Assembly: GCF_036324505.1 (NCBI RefSeq) | Contig: NC_086364.1 | Coordinates: 20,320,648 to 20,384,647 of the forward strand | Direction of reading: 5' to 3' | Length of the DNA stretch: 64,000 nt | From: Eleginops maclovinus | Taxonomy: Eukaryota; Chordata; Actinopteri; Perciformes; Eleginopidae | Shown here: one piece after another, positions 27,161 through 45,879 of the stretch | Position numbering within the stretch: position 1 is the stretch's first letter | How the letters are laid out: the number at the start of each line of letters is the position of its first letter | Notes under the pieces: model-generated | Databases searched by the model: none | Told to the model about the DNA's origin: nothing | What the model saw: the letters and a program-made list of their open reading frames with translations, nothing else | Position numbers and translations under genes: made by a program

Positions 27161-28440
27161 TCTGACTCTGATTTTTATATTAAGGTGAACATGAATTCCA
27201 ACTCTTATTGAAAGTTAAAGAAACGTTGACAGATATAAAAGACATTTTCTTGTAGGAAACCCTAAAATGATCAATATAATGTCTTGTCTTAAAAGTAAAC
27301 TCTTAAACTGCATCAGTGGTCCACATGAACAGCTTTTTAGGCATAAAATGTGAATTTTAATCCATTAGCATATTTACATTTGGTGACAAAAACAAGGTTA
27401 GGGTTATGCATTGACCTCAAGCAATGCTGGATAACAATACAGCTCTGTTTTACCATTGAATGGCCACTGTTTAGAAAAGCGTCTCCTCCAAGACAAGAAA
27501 GTAGAAAACAAAGAATATATAGAGAAAATACTCCTGCTCAAATTCAATGATTGAGACATCTACTATACCCTTAACACGTGCCACTTTTTACTAACAAATA
27601 TCAAGCCCTTTAATAATCTGTAAAAGTCATGTAACTGGTAAGGGAGATTCAGAAGAACTCTGTGTCAAGTTATTACTTTGTCAGTGTGTAACACAACCCA
27701 TCCCTTGGTTAACTAACTGCATAGTTAATGCTGCATAAACTCCGGTCACCTCCTTGATAAGCACTTAACATTTAAGCTTGACTTACTCCACACAGCATGA
27801 GCAATGCCTTACATAAAACAGATACCTCAGGATTAAACCAGGAGTCTTTAGTGGTGCTAGGAATAGGTTTCAGTCTGTTTTTAATTAATAGCTTTGTGCT
27901 AAAACAGGTGAGTTCAGGTTTCACTTTATTAAGACATTCATTAAAATGAATAAGAGAGAGAGAGAGCCTGCTTCCTTGTTTGAGTCATGCTGCCTTCAGG
28001 TGCTTCTCATTCATTCGCCCTCCGAAGTTAAGAGATCAGATATAACACTGTTTCTTGTATTTTAATACCTTTCAGGTTAAAAATACAATGAAAACAAACT
28101 TGTAGGAGTAGTGTAAGCTTTCAGCTTTATATAAATGAAGTAGCAAAGAGCAAATATTTAGTTTGTGTGTTTTTTAGATTAGAAAAAACGAATTCAACCC
28201 TGTGTGTGATATGTTCATGCCTTTTCCAATTCAGGGCGAAATAAATAGAATCCTAAAATGTTTGCATGTGGTAAATATATAATATACTTTTTTAGATGAT
28301 GAAACCATAATAACGGATCTTAATTCAAACGTTTCTGTACTTTCAATTGAACGCAAATGAAAAACCTTTCAGGTGACGCAGCTAAACCGTAGGAACGGAA
28401 TGTTTCGAGCCGTACCTGAATGCAGCACTTGCCCAACGTT
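27160..28440. other. Intergenic between tubulin genes 1 and 2
   Basis: No gene. About 27425-27505 and 27670-28080 match the actb 3' flank and the region upstream of gene 1. About 27530-28080 matches 34465-35000 upstream of gene 3. A short (GA)n lies at 27952-27967. Confidence 0.8.
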
Positions 28441-28469
28441 CGCTCCCGCGGAAGGACAATCGAACCGCC

Positions 28470-28525
28470 ACTGTGGCCCCGCCCCCTAGAAACATATAAA
28501 AATTAGCTAGCTCCTTTCCTCTATT
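28470..28525 (+). promoter_or_regulatory. tuba: Alpha-tubulin gene 2 core promoter
   Basis: GC box GGCCCCGCCCCCT near 28475-28487 and TATAAA at 28495-28500. Aligned with the gene 1 promoter across the preceding ~120 bp (GTGACGCAGCTAA, CGTTCGCTCCCGC, CGAACCGCCACTGTGGC). Confidence 0.8.
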
Positions 28526-28602
28526 CACTACTGCCTCAGTGCCTTCAACAACCCATTCTTCAAAATCGGAAAGAAGCAGAGGAAAAAAAAACAACTTTAA
28601 AA

Positions 28603-31964
<3,362 letters not shown>

Positions 31965-32021
31965 GTCTCTGAAACATCTTGGCCCCTCCATTTCCCAACT
32001 TCAGCTCTTTTCAAAACAACC

Positions 32022-32052
<31 letters not shown>

Positions 32053-32230
32053 AACAGCAGATGTTATCCTAGTGTTTTGGCTAGGTTCCCAAAAAAAAAA
32101 TCACTCCAGGGTTCAGCAGTTGCCTCTGGGGACATAAAAAAAGAAGTGAATTGTTCTGTTTTCCTTTGAGTAACGTTACTGCATTGATAAAAACCAATAA
32201 AGTTCAAACCGGTTCCGACATGACGTCTGC
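31965..32230 (+). other. tuba: Tubulin gene 2 3' UTR, actin-derived
   Basis: From about 31998 (AACTTCAGCTCT) it follows the actb 3' UTR: CAAAACAACCACACAC (here expanded to a ~27 bp CA run), GTGTTTTGGCTAGGTT, ATCACTCCAGGGTTC, AGCAGTTGC, TCTGGGGACATAAAAAAA, then AATAAA at 32196-32201 and TTCCGACATGACGTCTG. The middle of the actin UTR is missing. Confidence 0.9.
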
Positions 32231-34440
32231 CTCTCGTCTTGATTGAATGACTTCATATGAAGGTGAATGTGACTTCAAACTCTTATTGAACCTCAAGGAA
32301 CATTTAGATTGAAGTGTGTGTATATGTTAGTGCAGCAGTTAAAGGTCTACCAGCTTTAGATGCTTTAAACTAGTGAAACACAAAATATTAAAACAGCATT
32401 CAATCAGTGGTTGCAGAAGTACTCTGATTTTTTTAACAACTAAAAGCGTCGATATTAGATTGTGTAAATACTCAAGTTTGTTGTAAAAGTCAAATCAAAA
32501 CGTACTTCAAGTAACAAAAGTAAAAAGCTGAACCGTCCCGTTCACAAAACCTTTATATGAAATGACTGGATAATGACTTGATGTCTCTTAGAGTAAAAAA
32601 CGCAATATTCTTCTACATTTTTTGATTGACATTTGAAATATAAACACTATGAGTCACAATAAATCTAAAGGAGGACATTAATATGAGGAATATTTAGACG
32701 CCATTAGACAGTCATTTGGATTTATTCCAGGCGGATTTGTTCTGCCCTGTATTAGAAACCTGATTTTGAATCCACAGCAGTTGCACAGTTCAGACAGCAG
32801 ATGGCGACAACGGTCCATTTCTACCGTTGTCAGGCAAAAGTGAAATAGTTCTTTTGACTTGAGATTAAAGTCAGAGGTCATAATTCTGAGATATTCACTC
32901 GTGGCTCTGGTCCTCTTCCACAGATGTGAATTTGCTTCCTTTGATGTTACAATAATTTGATTTAATGTCTACTTTTTGCAAACTTTCATTCATTTATTTA
33001 TTTGTATTACTTAATGTTTGTTTTATTCTCTTTGCTTCAAAACTTGTCTTTTTGCTGGTTTTTAGTTCATTTAATATTCTGTATTTAAAGGTTTCTGTTT
33101 TTATGGGAAAACAATTTGCTTGAAAGATGCAAAATAAATAAGCCATTCTACATTAAGAGTTCTACTACCAATACTACTACTACTACTAATAATAATAATA
33201 TTAATAAGAATAATAGGAATAATATCAATTAAAAAACTTAAATAAATATAAATAGCAGTAAAATAATAAAAAATAATAATTGACTAAATAATTCAACATA
33301 AATATCAGTAAAAATATGAATGAATAATTGACTAAGTAAATGAATATTAATAACAGTAAATATGGATAAATAATAATAATTAGCAAACATGAATAAAAAT
33401 GATAAAGAATAAAAACAATAAAATAATCCAATAATAACAAGAGATAACTACAGATAACAAAAAGTGAACAAAAGGAAAAAATAAAATAAAAATCGCTTTA
33501 CTTTTTAACTTGAATAATAACAGTAATTATAGAGCAATAATTAACTAAATAAATATTATTAGCAGTTAAACATTTTGAACAAATAATAGTAATCATTTTT
33601 GAAATAATTCTCTTAATTAATAAAAAAATGAACAGCAAAATATGGATAAACAATACAAACAATAATCATTTGTAAAAATGTATAATAATAATAACAGTAA
33701 AAATATTATTGATAAAGAATAAACACAATAAAATAATCCATTAAATAACAAGAGACAACAAAAGGAATAAATACAATTATAATAAAAGTAATAAATGCAT
33801 ATAATGCTTTTTTAATTCAATAATATTTTAACTCCAATACTTACTTACTTTTATTCGAGCACCATATTTAAGACAGGATCTTGACTTGAAACAGAATAGT
33901 GTACACTGTGGTATTGCATACAACACTACCTTTAGAGGGTACTTACAGTGACAAGAGACATGTCTTTGCAAATGACTACAGTATTTAATCATTTGCATGT
34001 AAATTATAAATTGGAAATCAATACGGTGTGTTTAAGAATCAACAGATTCAACATCAAAACATTATCATGTGAGAGTGGTTCAGAGATGATTCCTGAAACC
34101 TGGATATGAGTTAGCAGTGGGGCCTTCTAGGTTCCCTCGTCTTGAAGTCCATGGTTTTTTGAACGTGTTTATGATTGGATGCCGGAAATAAGTGTTTCTG
34201 TTTGATAAGATATACAATAAGTCAGTAAATACTCTCCTGGTGAATGTCTGAAGCTTTTATGTGTCATATAAAATGGCAGTTGCTAACAAGTGTATAAATA
34301 AGACGACTAGCTAAACATTAGCCGCCTTTAGCTTAGCGGTGGTGACATGAAGTCATGTGACCATGATGCAGTTCCTTTATAGCCTAACGTTAGCTTTTTA
34401 CTTCTGCCAATTGCATTTATGTTTCAAATGTAATGAAAGA
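32230..34440. other. Intergenic downstream of tubulin gene 2, with AT-rich tract
   Basis: No gene. 32230-32960 is homologous to the actb 3' flank (e.g. GTGCAGCAGTTAAAGGTCTA; CAGATGGCGACAACGGTCC) and to 39430-40170. About 33170-33830 is a degenerate AT-rich AATAAT tract shared with 40860-41560. 33918-34440 is a ~520 bp block repeated at 45048-45569. Confidence 0.8.
33170..33830. repeat. Degenerate (AAT)n-rich tract
   Basis: A/T-dominated sequence with many AATAAT/ATAATA units, closely matched at 40860-41560 in the next unit. Confidence 0.75.
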
Positions 34441-35160
34441 AAAACTCATTTTTTTTAGAGAAAATACTCCTGCTCAAATTCAATGATTGACACATCTACT
34501 ATACCCTTAACAGGTGCCACTTTTTACTAACAAATATCAAGCCCTTTAATAATCTGTAAAAGTCATGTAACTGGTAAGGGAGATTCAGAGGAATTCAGTG
34601 TCAAGTTATTACTTTGTAACACAACCCATCCCTTGGTTAACTAACTGCATAGTTAATGCTGCATAAACTCCTGTCACCTCCTTGATAAGCACTTAACATT
34701 TAAGCTTGACTTACTCCACACAGCATGAGCAATGCCTTACATAAAACAGATACCTCAGGATTAAACCAGGAGTCTTTAGTGGTGCTAGGAATAGGTTTCA
34801 GTCTGTTTTTAATTAATAGCTTTGTGCTAAAACAGGTGAGTTCAGGTTTCACTTTATTAAGACATTCATTAAAATGAATAAGAGAGAGAGAGAGCCTGCT
34901 TCCTTGTTTGAGTCATGCTGCCTTCAGGTGCTTCTCATTCATTCGCCCTCCGAAGTTAAGAGATCAGATATAACAATGTTTGGTGTTAATCTTTCAGGTA
35001 AAAAAAAATACAATGAAAACAAACTTATAGGAGTAGTGTAAGCTTTCAGCTATATATAAATTAAGTAGCAAAGAGCAAATGTTTACTTTGTGTTTTGTTT
35101 CGATTAGAAAAAAACTAATTTAACTCTATATGTGTGATATTTTCATTCCAAATAAAACTC
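34441..35160. other. Intergenic upstream of tubulin gene 3
   Basis: No gene. This is a close copy of about 27510-28200 upstream of gene 2, including the short (GA)n at about 34880-34895. It marks the beginning of the unit duplicated with gene 3. Confidence 0.8.
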
Positions 35161-35264
35161 CTTTCTTTCAGGTGACGCAGTTTAACCGCAGGATTGGAAT
35201 ATTTCGAGCCGTGCCTGAGTACAGCACTGCCGTGTCTCACTGTGACAGGCCATTTCGAACCGCC

Positions 35265-35320
35265 ACTGTGGCCCCGCCCCCTCAAAAATTATAAATATAG
35301 CTAGCTCCTCTCCTCTTTTC
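35265..35320 (+). promoter_or_regulatory. tuba: Alpha-tubulin gene 3 core promoter (intact copy)
   Basis: GC box GGCCCCGCCCCCT near 35269-35281 and TATAAATA at 35290-35297, followed by the shared GCTAGCTCCTC leader. The preceding 100 bp aligns with gene 2 (GTGACGCAG, TTTCGAGCCGT, GAACCGCCACTGTGGC). Confidence 0.8.
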
Positions 35321-35383
35321 ACTACTGCCTTCAACCACCCGTGCTAAAAGTCGAGCAAAAGCAGAGGAAAAAATATTTTCAAA

Positions 35384-39164
<3,781 letters not shown>

Positions 39165-39218
39165 GTCTCTGAAACATCTTGGCCCCTCCATTTCCCAACT
39201 TCAGCTCTTTTCAAACAA

Positions 39219-39261
<43 letters not shown>

Positions 39262-39430
39262 AACAACAGATGTTATCCTAGTGTTTTGGCTAGGTTCCAC
39301 AAAAAAAAATCACTCCAGGGTTCAGCAGTTGCCTCTGGGGACATAAAAAAAGAAGTGAATTGTTCTGTTTTCCTTTGAGTAACGTTACTGCATTGATAAA
39401 AACCAATAAAGTTCAAACCGGTTCCGACAT
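39165..39430 (+). other. tuba: Tubulin gene 3 3' UTR, actin-derived
   Basis: Same structure as gene 2: actin-like sequence from about 39198, a CA run expanded to about 38 bp at 39219-39257, the GTTTTGGCTAGGTT and ATCACTCCAGGGTTC blocks, and AATAAA at 39405-39410 followed by TTCCGACATGACGTCTG. Confidence 0.9.
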
Positions 39431-41653
39431 GACGTCTGCCTCTCGTCTTGATTGAATGACTTCATATGAAGGTGAATGTGACTTCAAACTCTTATTGAAC
39501 CTCAAGGAACATTTAGATTGAAGTGTGTGTATATGTTAGTGCAGCAGTTAAAGGTCTACCAGCTTTAGATGCTTTAAACTAGTGAAACACAAAATATTAA
39601 AACAGCATTCAATCAGTGGTTGCAGAAGTACTCTGATTTTTTTAACAACTAAAAGCGTCGATATTAGATTGTGTAAATACTCAAGTTTGTTGTAAAAGTC
39701 AAATCAAAACGTACTTCAAGTAACAAAAGTAAAAAGCTGAACCGTCCCGTTCACAAAACCTTTATATGAAATGACTGGATAATGACTTGATGTCTCTTAG
39801 AGTAAAAAATGCAATATTCTTCTACATTTTTTGATTGACATTTGAAATATAAACACTATGAGTCACAATAAATCTAAAGGAGGACATTAATATGGAATAT
39901 TTAGACGCCATTAGACAGTCATTTGGATTTATTCCAGGCGGATTTGTTCTGCCCTGTATTAGAAACCTGATTTTGAATCCACAGCAGTTGCACAGTTCAG
40001 ACAGCAGATGGCGACAACGGTCCATTTCTACCGTTGTCAGGCAAAAGTGAAATAGTTCTTTTGACTTGAGATTAAAGTCAGAGGTCATAATTCTGAGATA
40101 TTCACTCGTGGCTCTGGTCCTCTTCCACAGATGTGAATTTGCTTCCTTTGATGTTACAATAATTTGATTTAATAGTATCATTAGGCCATTTTTTTTAGGT
40201 CAGGGAACGTGGAAACAGTGCCAGAGACATTGAAAATGAATGACATCAATCAGAATTCAAATCCAAAATCCTTTATACATCCCATATTGAGGGAATGTAC
40301 TAACACATATAGAAGTAGCAGCATTATTAAAATAAGTAGATAAGTAAAAGTAATACATCAGCTGTCAATATAATCAGAAGTAATAAAGTAGATGAAGCTG
40401 CCTTTAAAGAAAGCATGTTTTAAATATTGGGGAAAGATCCTCTGCTGATGCGCTGAAATCTACAACCATTTGCATATCACAGAGGAAAGAGGATAGGATG
40501 GGTGGTGCTGCTCCCCCCTCCATTTTAATATCCTGTTTCTGTGTGACACCTCAGTGTGCAGTGATAGGACTTACAGTATATAATAATAACTAGTACATTT
40601 TTACAGTACCAAACTTAAGCCTTATTTTCACAGTCATTGTTTCACTCCACTACATGTTATAGACCAATGTTTAGTTTTTGCAAACTTTCATTCAGTTATT
40701 TATTTGTATTACTTAATGTTTGTTTTATTCTCTTTGCTTCAAAACTTGTCTTTTTGCTGGTTTTTAGTTCATTTAATATTCTGTATTTAAAGGTTTCTGT
40801 TTTTATGGGAAAACAATTTGCTTGAAAGATGCAAAATAAATAAGCCATTCTACATTAAGACCTCTACTACCATACTACTACTACTACTACTACCAATACT
40901 AATAATATTAATAATAATTAAAAAACTAAATAAAAAATAATAAAAAGTTACTAATAATTTACTAAATAATACATAGCAGTAAAAAAATGTTAATTAATAA
41001 TTACAATAATTTATTAAGATAATTAATAATAATAACAGTACAAATATTTAATAATAAATAATTATAATTTACTGAATAAATGAATATTAATAACAGTAAA
41101 TATGGATAAATAATAATAATTAGCAAACATGAATAAAAATGATAAAGAATAAAAACAATAAAATAATCCAATAATAACAAGAGATAACTACAGATAACAA
41201 AAAGTGAACAAAAGGAAAAAATAAAATAAAAATCGCTTTACTTTTTAACTTGAATAATAACAGTAATTATAGAGCAATAATTAACTAAATAAATATTATT
41301 AGCAGTTAAACATTTTGAACAAATAATAGTAATCATTTTTGAAATAATTCTCTTAATTAATAAAAAAATGAACAGCAAAATATGGATAAACAATACAAAC
41401 AATAATCATTTGTAAAAATGTATAATAATAATAACAGTAAAAATATTATTGATAAAGAATAAACACAATAAAATAATCCATTAAATAACAAGAGACAACA
41501 AAAGGAATAAATACAATTATAATAAAAGTAATAAATGCATAAAATGCTTTTTTTAATTCAATAATATTTTAACTCCAATACTTACTTTTATTCGAGCACC
41601 ATATTTAAGACAGGATCTTGACTTGAAACAGAATATTGTACACTGTAGTATTG
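39430..41653. other. Intergenic downstream of tubulin gene 3
   Basis: No gene. Homologous to 32230-33917 downstream of gene 2, except for about 490 bp (about 40174-40666) present only here. That extra piece contains a retroposon-type 3' end (AATCCTTTATACATCCCATATTGAGGG). The AT-rich tract at 40860-41560 is shared. Confidence 0.8.
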
Positions 41654-41877
41654 CTGTCTGGGTACTTCTTCACCTCTGATGAATTCATGTATGCAAACAT
41701 TAAGTCAGGGCTACACACACACACACACACACACATTGAGGATCAAGTGTGTTTGCTGTTGGGGGAATTTATTCCATCTCCCCTTAGCCCCCCCGCCTGT
41801 GATTCTGCTGAGACTGCTTCCCTCTGATATCCTTTTATTGCCACGCCAGCAAAACACTCACTGGCAGGGAAGCTTGG

Positions 41878-41879
<2 letters not shown>

Positions 41880-41920
<41 letters not shown>
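41880..41920. repeat. (GT)n microsatellite
   Basis: About 41 bp of GT, with a short (CA)n at 41711-41734 nearby on the same strand. Confidence 0.95.
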
Positions 41921-41923
<3 letters not shown>

Positions 41924-42204
41924 GAGTAGCCATAGGTCTTTTTCCCTGTGCTTGTCGAGGTTGTTTTTGTGCAGGTGTGTGAGCTCTGCAGGTGTGTGTG
42001 AAGGAGGGGACACAGAGCAGGGGGGGGGGCAATTTGTTCAGAAAAGGAGGCCTCCTGTGTTCCTGCGCTTACAGCTTTCTCTTATACTGAAAAATGTTGT
42101 TGCATTCTTATTTTCAATGAACTTAAAGGCTGTTATAAAGGACACAACAACATATAAAAGGATAAGAATATTGTCATCCAAAAAGTCATCTTTGCATATC
42201 GTGT

Positions 42205-43285
42205 CCTATCCTATCCTATCGTTTTATCTCTTGTTTTATCTGATCGATTGAAACATCCCATACCATACCGTACCGTACCGTACTGTATTGTACCGTATCG
42301 TACCTTACCGTACCTTACCGTAGGCCTACTGTATTGTATCGTACTGTACTTTATCGTACCGTACTGTATCTTACCGTATTGTAAAGTATCGTACCGTACT
42401 TTATCATACCATACTGTATCGTACAGTATTGTACCTCATCGTACCATACTGTACTTTATCGTACTGTACTTTATCTTACCATACTGTATCGTACAGTACT
42501 GTACCTCATCGTACCATACTGTACTTTATCGTACTGTACTTTATCGTACTGTACTTTATCTTACCGTACTGTATCGTATCTTATCGTACAGTACTGTATC
42601 GTACCATACTGTACTTTATCGTACTGTACTGTATCGTACCATAGTGTATCGCACTGTACTGTATCGTACCGTACTTTATCGTACCATAGTGTATCGCACT
42701 GTACTGTATTGTACCGTATCGTACCGTACTGTACTTTATCGTACCGTACTGTACTGTATCGTACCATACTGTATCGTACAGTATTGTAACGTATTGTACC
42801 ATACTGTATCGTACCGTACTTTATCGTACCATAGTGTATCGCACTGTACCGTATCGTACCGTACTGTACTTTATCGTACCGTACTGTATCGTACAGTATT
42901 GTAACATACTGTATCGTACCGTACTTTATCGTACCATAGTGTATCGCACTGTACTGTACCTCATCGTACCGTACTGTACCGTACCGTACTGTATCGTACC
43001 GTATTGTACCGTACCATATCGTACCGTACTGTACCGTACCGTACTGTATCGTACCGTACTGTACCGTACCATACTGTATCGTACAGTATTGTACCTCATC
43101 GTACCGTACTGTACCGTACCATACTGTATAGTACCGTATTGTACCGTACCATATCGTACCGTACTGTATCGTACCATATCGTATCATTGTATCGCGTCGT
43201 TCGTATTCCTAATCATATTGTTTCATATCATATTGAATCCCATCATATCGTATCATTTGTTTCGTATCGTGTCTTTTTGTACCAT
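42205..43285. repeat. Pentanucleotide satellite (GTACC/GTACT/GTATC)
   Basis: About 1 kb of degenerate 5-bp units, mainly GTACC, GTACT, GTATC and GTATT, beginning with CCTATCCTATCCTATCG. Longer blocks such as CTTTATCGTACCATAGTGTA recur at spacings that are multiples of 5 bp (near 42671, 42816 and 42921), showing local amplification. Because 5 and 3 share no factor, every frame reads a 5-residue repeat. Stop codons are rare on both strands, giving spurious frames of over 200 residues. Confidence 0.95.
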
Positions 43286-43758
43286 ATTGTTCCATAAGGC
43301 ATACATTTTTAATCTCCTAGGAGAAAATCAGCCTTCACTGCTGTCGATATACATTTAAAGTTCAAAGACATACATGCAAAAACAGGATTTATCGTCTTGC
43401 ACTATTGTGTATCTTTTTATATGAATTACATCGTATGCTGGAGATTAGACTTACGATTGTCGTTGCCATGCAGCTATTATGCATATGACAAATACATCCT
43501 ATGTGAATCCTTTTGAATACAGCTGTGGAGCTTTGCAGCTCCATCTGTCCTGTCACTGAGCCCCCCACCCCCTCTTGCATGCAGTAGCCCCCTCCTCCAG
43601 CAGGGGGTGCCTGTCTGGCCTGTAATCTGGGTGAAAGGCAAAGAGAAACCACTGCTGACAGAAGGAGGCCAGAGCAGAATAATTGATCATGTTCAAATAC
43701 AGCAGCTCCTGTTTCTGTGAGCTCTCCCACAGATTTGCATTTCAACCCCCCAACACAT

Positions 43759-43762
<4 letters not shown>

Positions 43763-43828
<66 letters not shown>
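43763..43828. repeat. (CA)n microsatellite
   Basis: About 65 bp of CA. Confidence 0.97.
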
Positions 43829-43830
<2 letters not shown>

Positions 43831-44809
43831 AGTGGAGTCTGATTGACAGCAGATGGAAAGTTCTGATTGTGTCAGTGACTGACTTCTTGCTTTTTATGTT
43901 CATTTACATTTTTTGTATTTCATATTTTATCTTAATTGAACTTGTTATGTTTGTATAAATATCTTTATTTGATTGTTTTATTGCACATTATATTATACTT
44001 ACACATAATACTTAGTTATATTGTAGAATAATATATTTAAAATACTTATTTACTTTTACTTAGGAAACATTTTGAAGACGTTATTTCTAAGGCAGTATTT
44101 TCTGACTTTTTAGTCAGTCCACTCTTCCTGAACAAGATGGTAAATGTTCCCAGAACCATGATTAGGAATGCATGTTTTGTAGAAACCGAAAACTTGATTG
44201 AAAAATAAAAATAAGAGAGAGCGAGAAAGACATCTTCTATTTCTATTTTCTTCTTGAGGTTTCTGGTCTCTGACACATCACCGCTGTATTTTACTCAGCA
44301 GGAGTTTGCTCTGATGCATCAGTGTTTCCTTCAGCTGTGGTGAAGGTTGGGTGGTGTTTCTTGAGAAAACCCCCAAGATGTCTTTGCTCAAACTGCACCG
44401 AAAATGCACAGTTGAAAACCTCCCTCCCCCCCTCCTTTCGAGCCTCCCCTACCCAGGCCATCCACCATCCATCCCCCCAAGCTTGGTTAGAAGCGGTGGC
44501 AGATGGGAAGCACTTTGCATTGACTTCCATGCATGTCATTTTTTTGGGTTCCATTTTCCAGAAATAAGGGTGTTTATTTTGATGGGATTGAAATAGAATT
44601 CAAACTGTAGCTTTTTGGCCCTGGAGTTGTTTGGCAGGGTGAGAAAACGTCAATTTACTCAAATAAAGAAGATGTTTGAATCATCGCTCATATGTAAGAG
44701 AACTTGTGCTGGGTTCAGTGCTGCTGAACGGCTATAGCTCTAATTTGTGGGAGGTACATACAGTACATGATCATATACATATAGACACTGCGACATCCAA
44801 TAATCCAAA

Positions 44810-44890
44810 CTAGGGCGGTGTATTAAAAAGAGTCTGGCACTACGATACATATCAAGGATCAATGGTGAGAATTCATTATACCGCAATATT
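44810..44890. repeat. Possible small DNA-element remnant
   Basis: ACTAGGGCGGTGTATTAAAA followed by CTGGCACTACGATACATATC and ACCGCAATATT resembles a common type of short fish repeat. Ends are not clear. Confidence 0.4.
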
Positions 44891-45047
44891 TAGCAGAAGT
44901 GTTAGCAAGGTGAGTTTATCAATTTAATTAAAGGACAGCTGTCAATATATGAAGAAAACACCACCATCAAATCTGAGAAATTAAAAGAGTTCTTTATGCA
45001 ATAAGAACAATGGTATTTGTGTTTTGATTCAACTTATTACCCTGCAA

Positions 45048-45569
45048 CATACAACACTACCTTTAGAGGGTACTTACAGTGACAAGAGACATGTCTTTGC
45101 AAATGACTACAGTATTTAATCATTTGCATGTAAATTATAAATTGGAAATCAATACGGTGTGTTTAAGAATCAACAGATTCAACATCAAAACATTATCATG
45201 TGAGAGTGGTTCAGAGATGATTCCTGAAACCTGGATATGAGTTAGCAGTGGGGCCTTCTAGGTTCCCTCGTCTTGAAGTCCATGGTTTTTTGAACGTGTT
45301 TATGATTGGATGCCGGAAATAAGTGTTTCTGTTTGATAAGATATACAATAAGTCAGTAAATACTCCCCTGGTGAATATCTGAAGCTTTTATGTGTCATAT
45401 AAAATGGCAGTTGCTAACAAGTGTATAAATAAGATGACTAGCTAAACATTAGCCGCCTTTAGCTTAGCGGTGGTGACATGAAGTCATGTGACCATGATGC
45501 AGTTCCTTTATAGCCTAACGTTAGCTTTTACTTCTGCCAATTGTATTTATGTTTCAAATGTAATGAAAG
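45048..45569. repeat. Direct repeat of the inter-tubulin flank (truncated fourth unit)
   Basis: A ~520 bp block almost identical to 33918-34440. In the earlier unit the block leads into the upstream region of tubulin gene 3. Here homology stops at TGTAATGAAAG and unique sequence follows, so the array ends in a partial unit without a fourth tubulin gene. Confidence 0.9.
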
Positions 45570-45879
45570 TGAGGTAAATATCCTGCTGAAAGAAACGAAA
45601 AATGTGTGTTTGATCTTGTTTTCTGGAATATTCAAAAAACCAATGGTAAAATCCCATTGACTTTTTATCAAGGGAGCCATTGTGATGCTGACTTCGGGTT
45701 CATAAAAAAGTCACCACTGCACCACTTCATTGGCCTACTGTATGAATAATTGCCTACTCCCCTAAAACAGCTCATTTTATTGTAGCTACCAGTGCAACCA
45801 AAAACGAATCAACGACCAAACCATGAAATTAAATCTATTTACGGTGACAAATAATAATCATGTGACAGTTTACTCTCGG

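Larger units (their letters stand above)
41654..45047. other. 3.4 kb segment absent from the gene 2 unit
   Basis: In the gene 2 unit, sequence equivalent to 41653 is joined directly to sequence equivalent to 45048. The segment holds a (CA)n at 41711-41734, a (GT)n at 41880-41920, a pentamer satellite (about 42205-43285), a (CA)n at 43763-43828 and a repeat remnant near 44810-44890. No gene was recognised. Confidence 0.75.

Noticed and set aside
42248..43187. Open frames of more than 200 residues on both strands rich in Tyr, Arg, Thr and Val
   Set aside because: They are translations of a 5-bp satellite with few stops, occur in several frames on both strands, and have no start context or splice structure.
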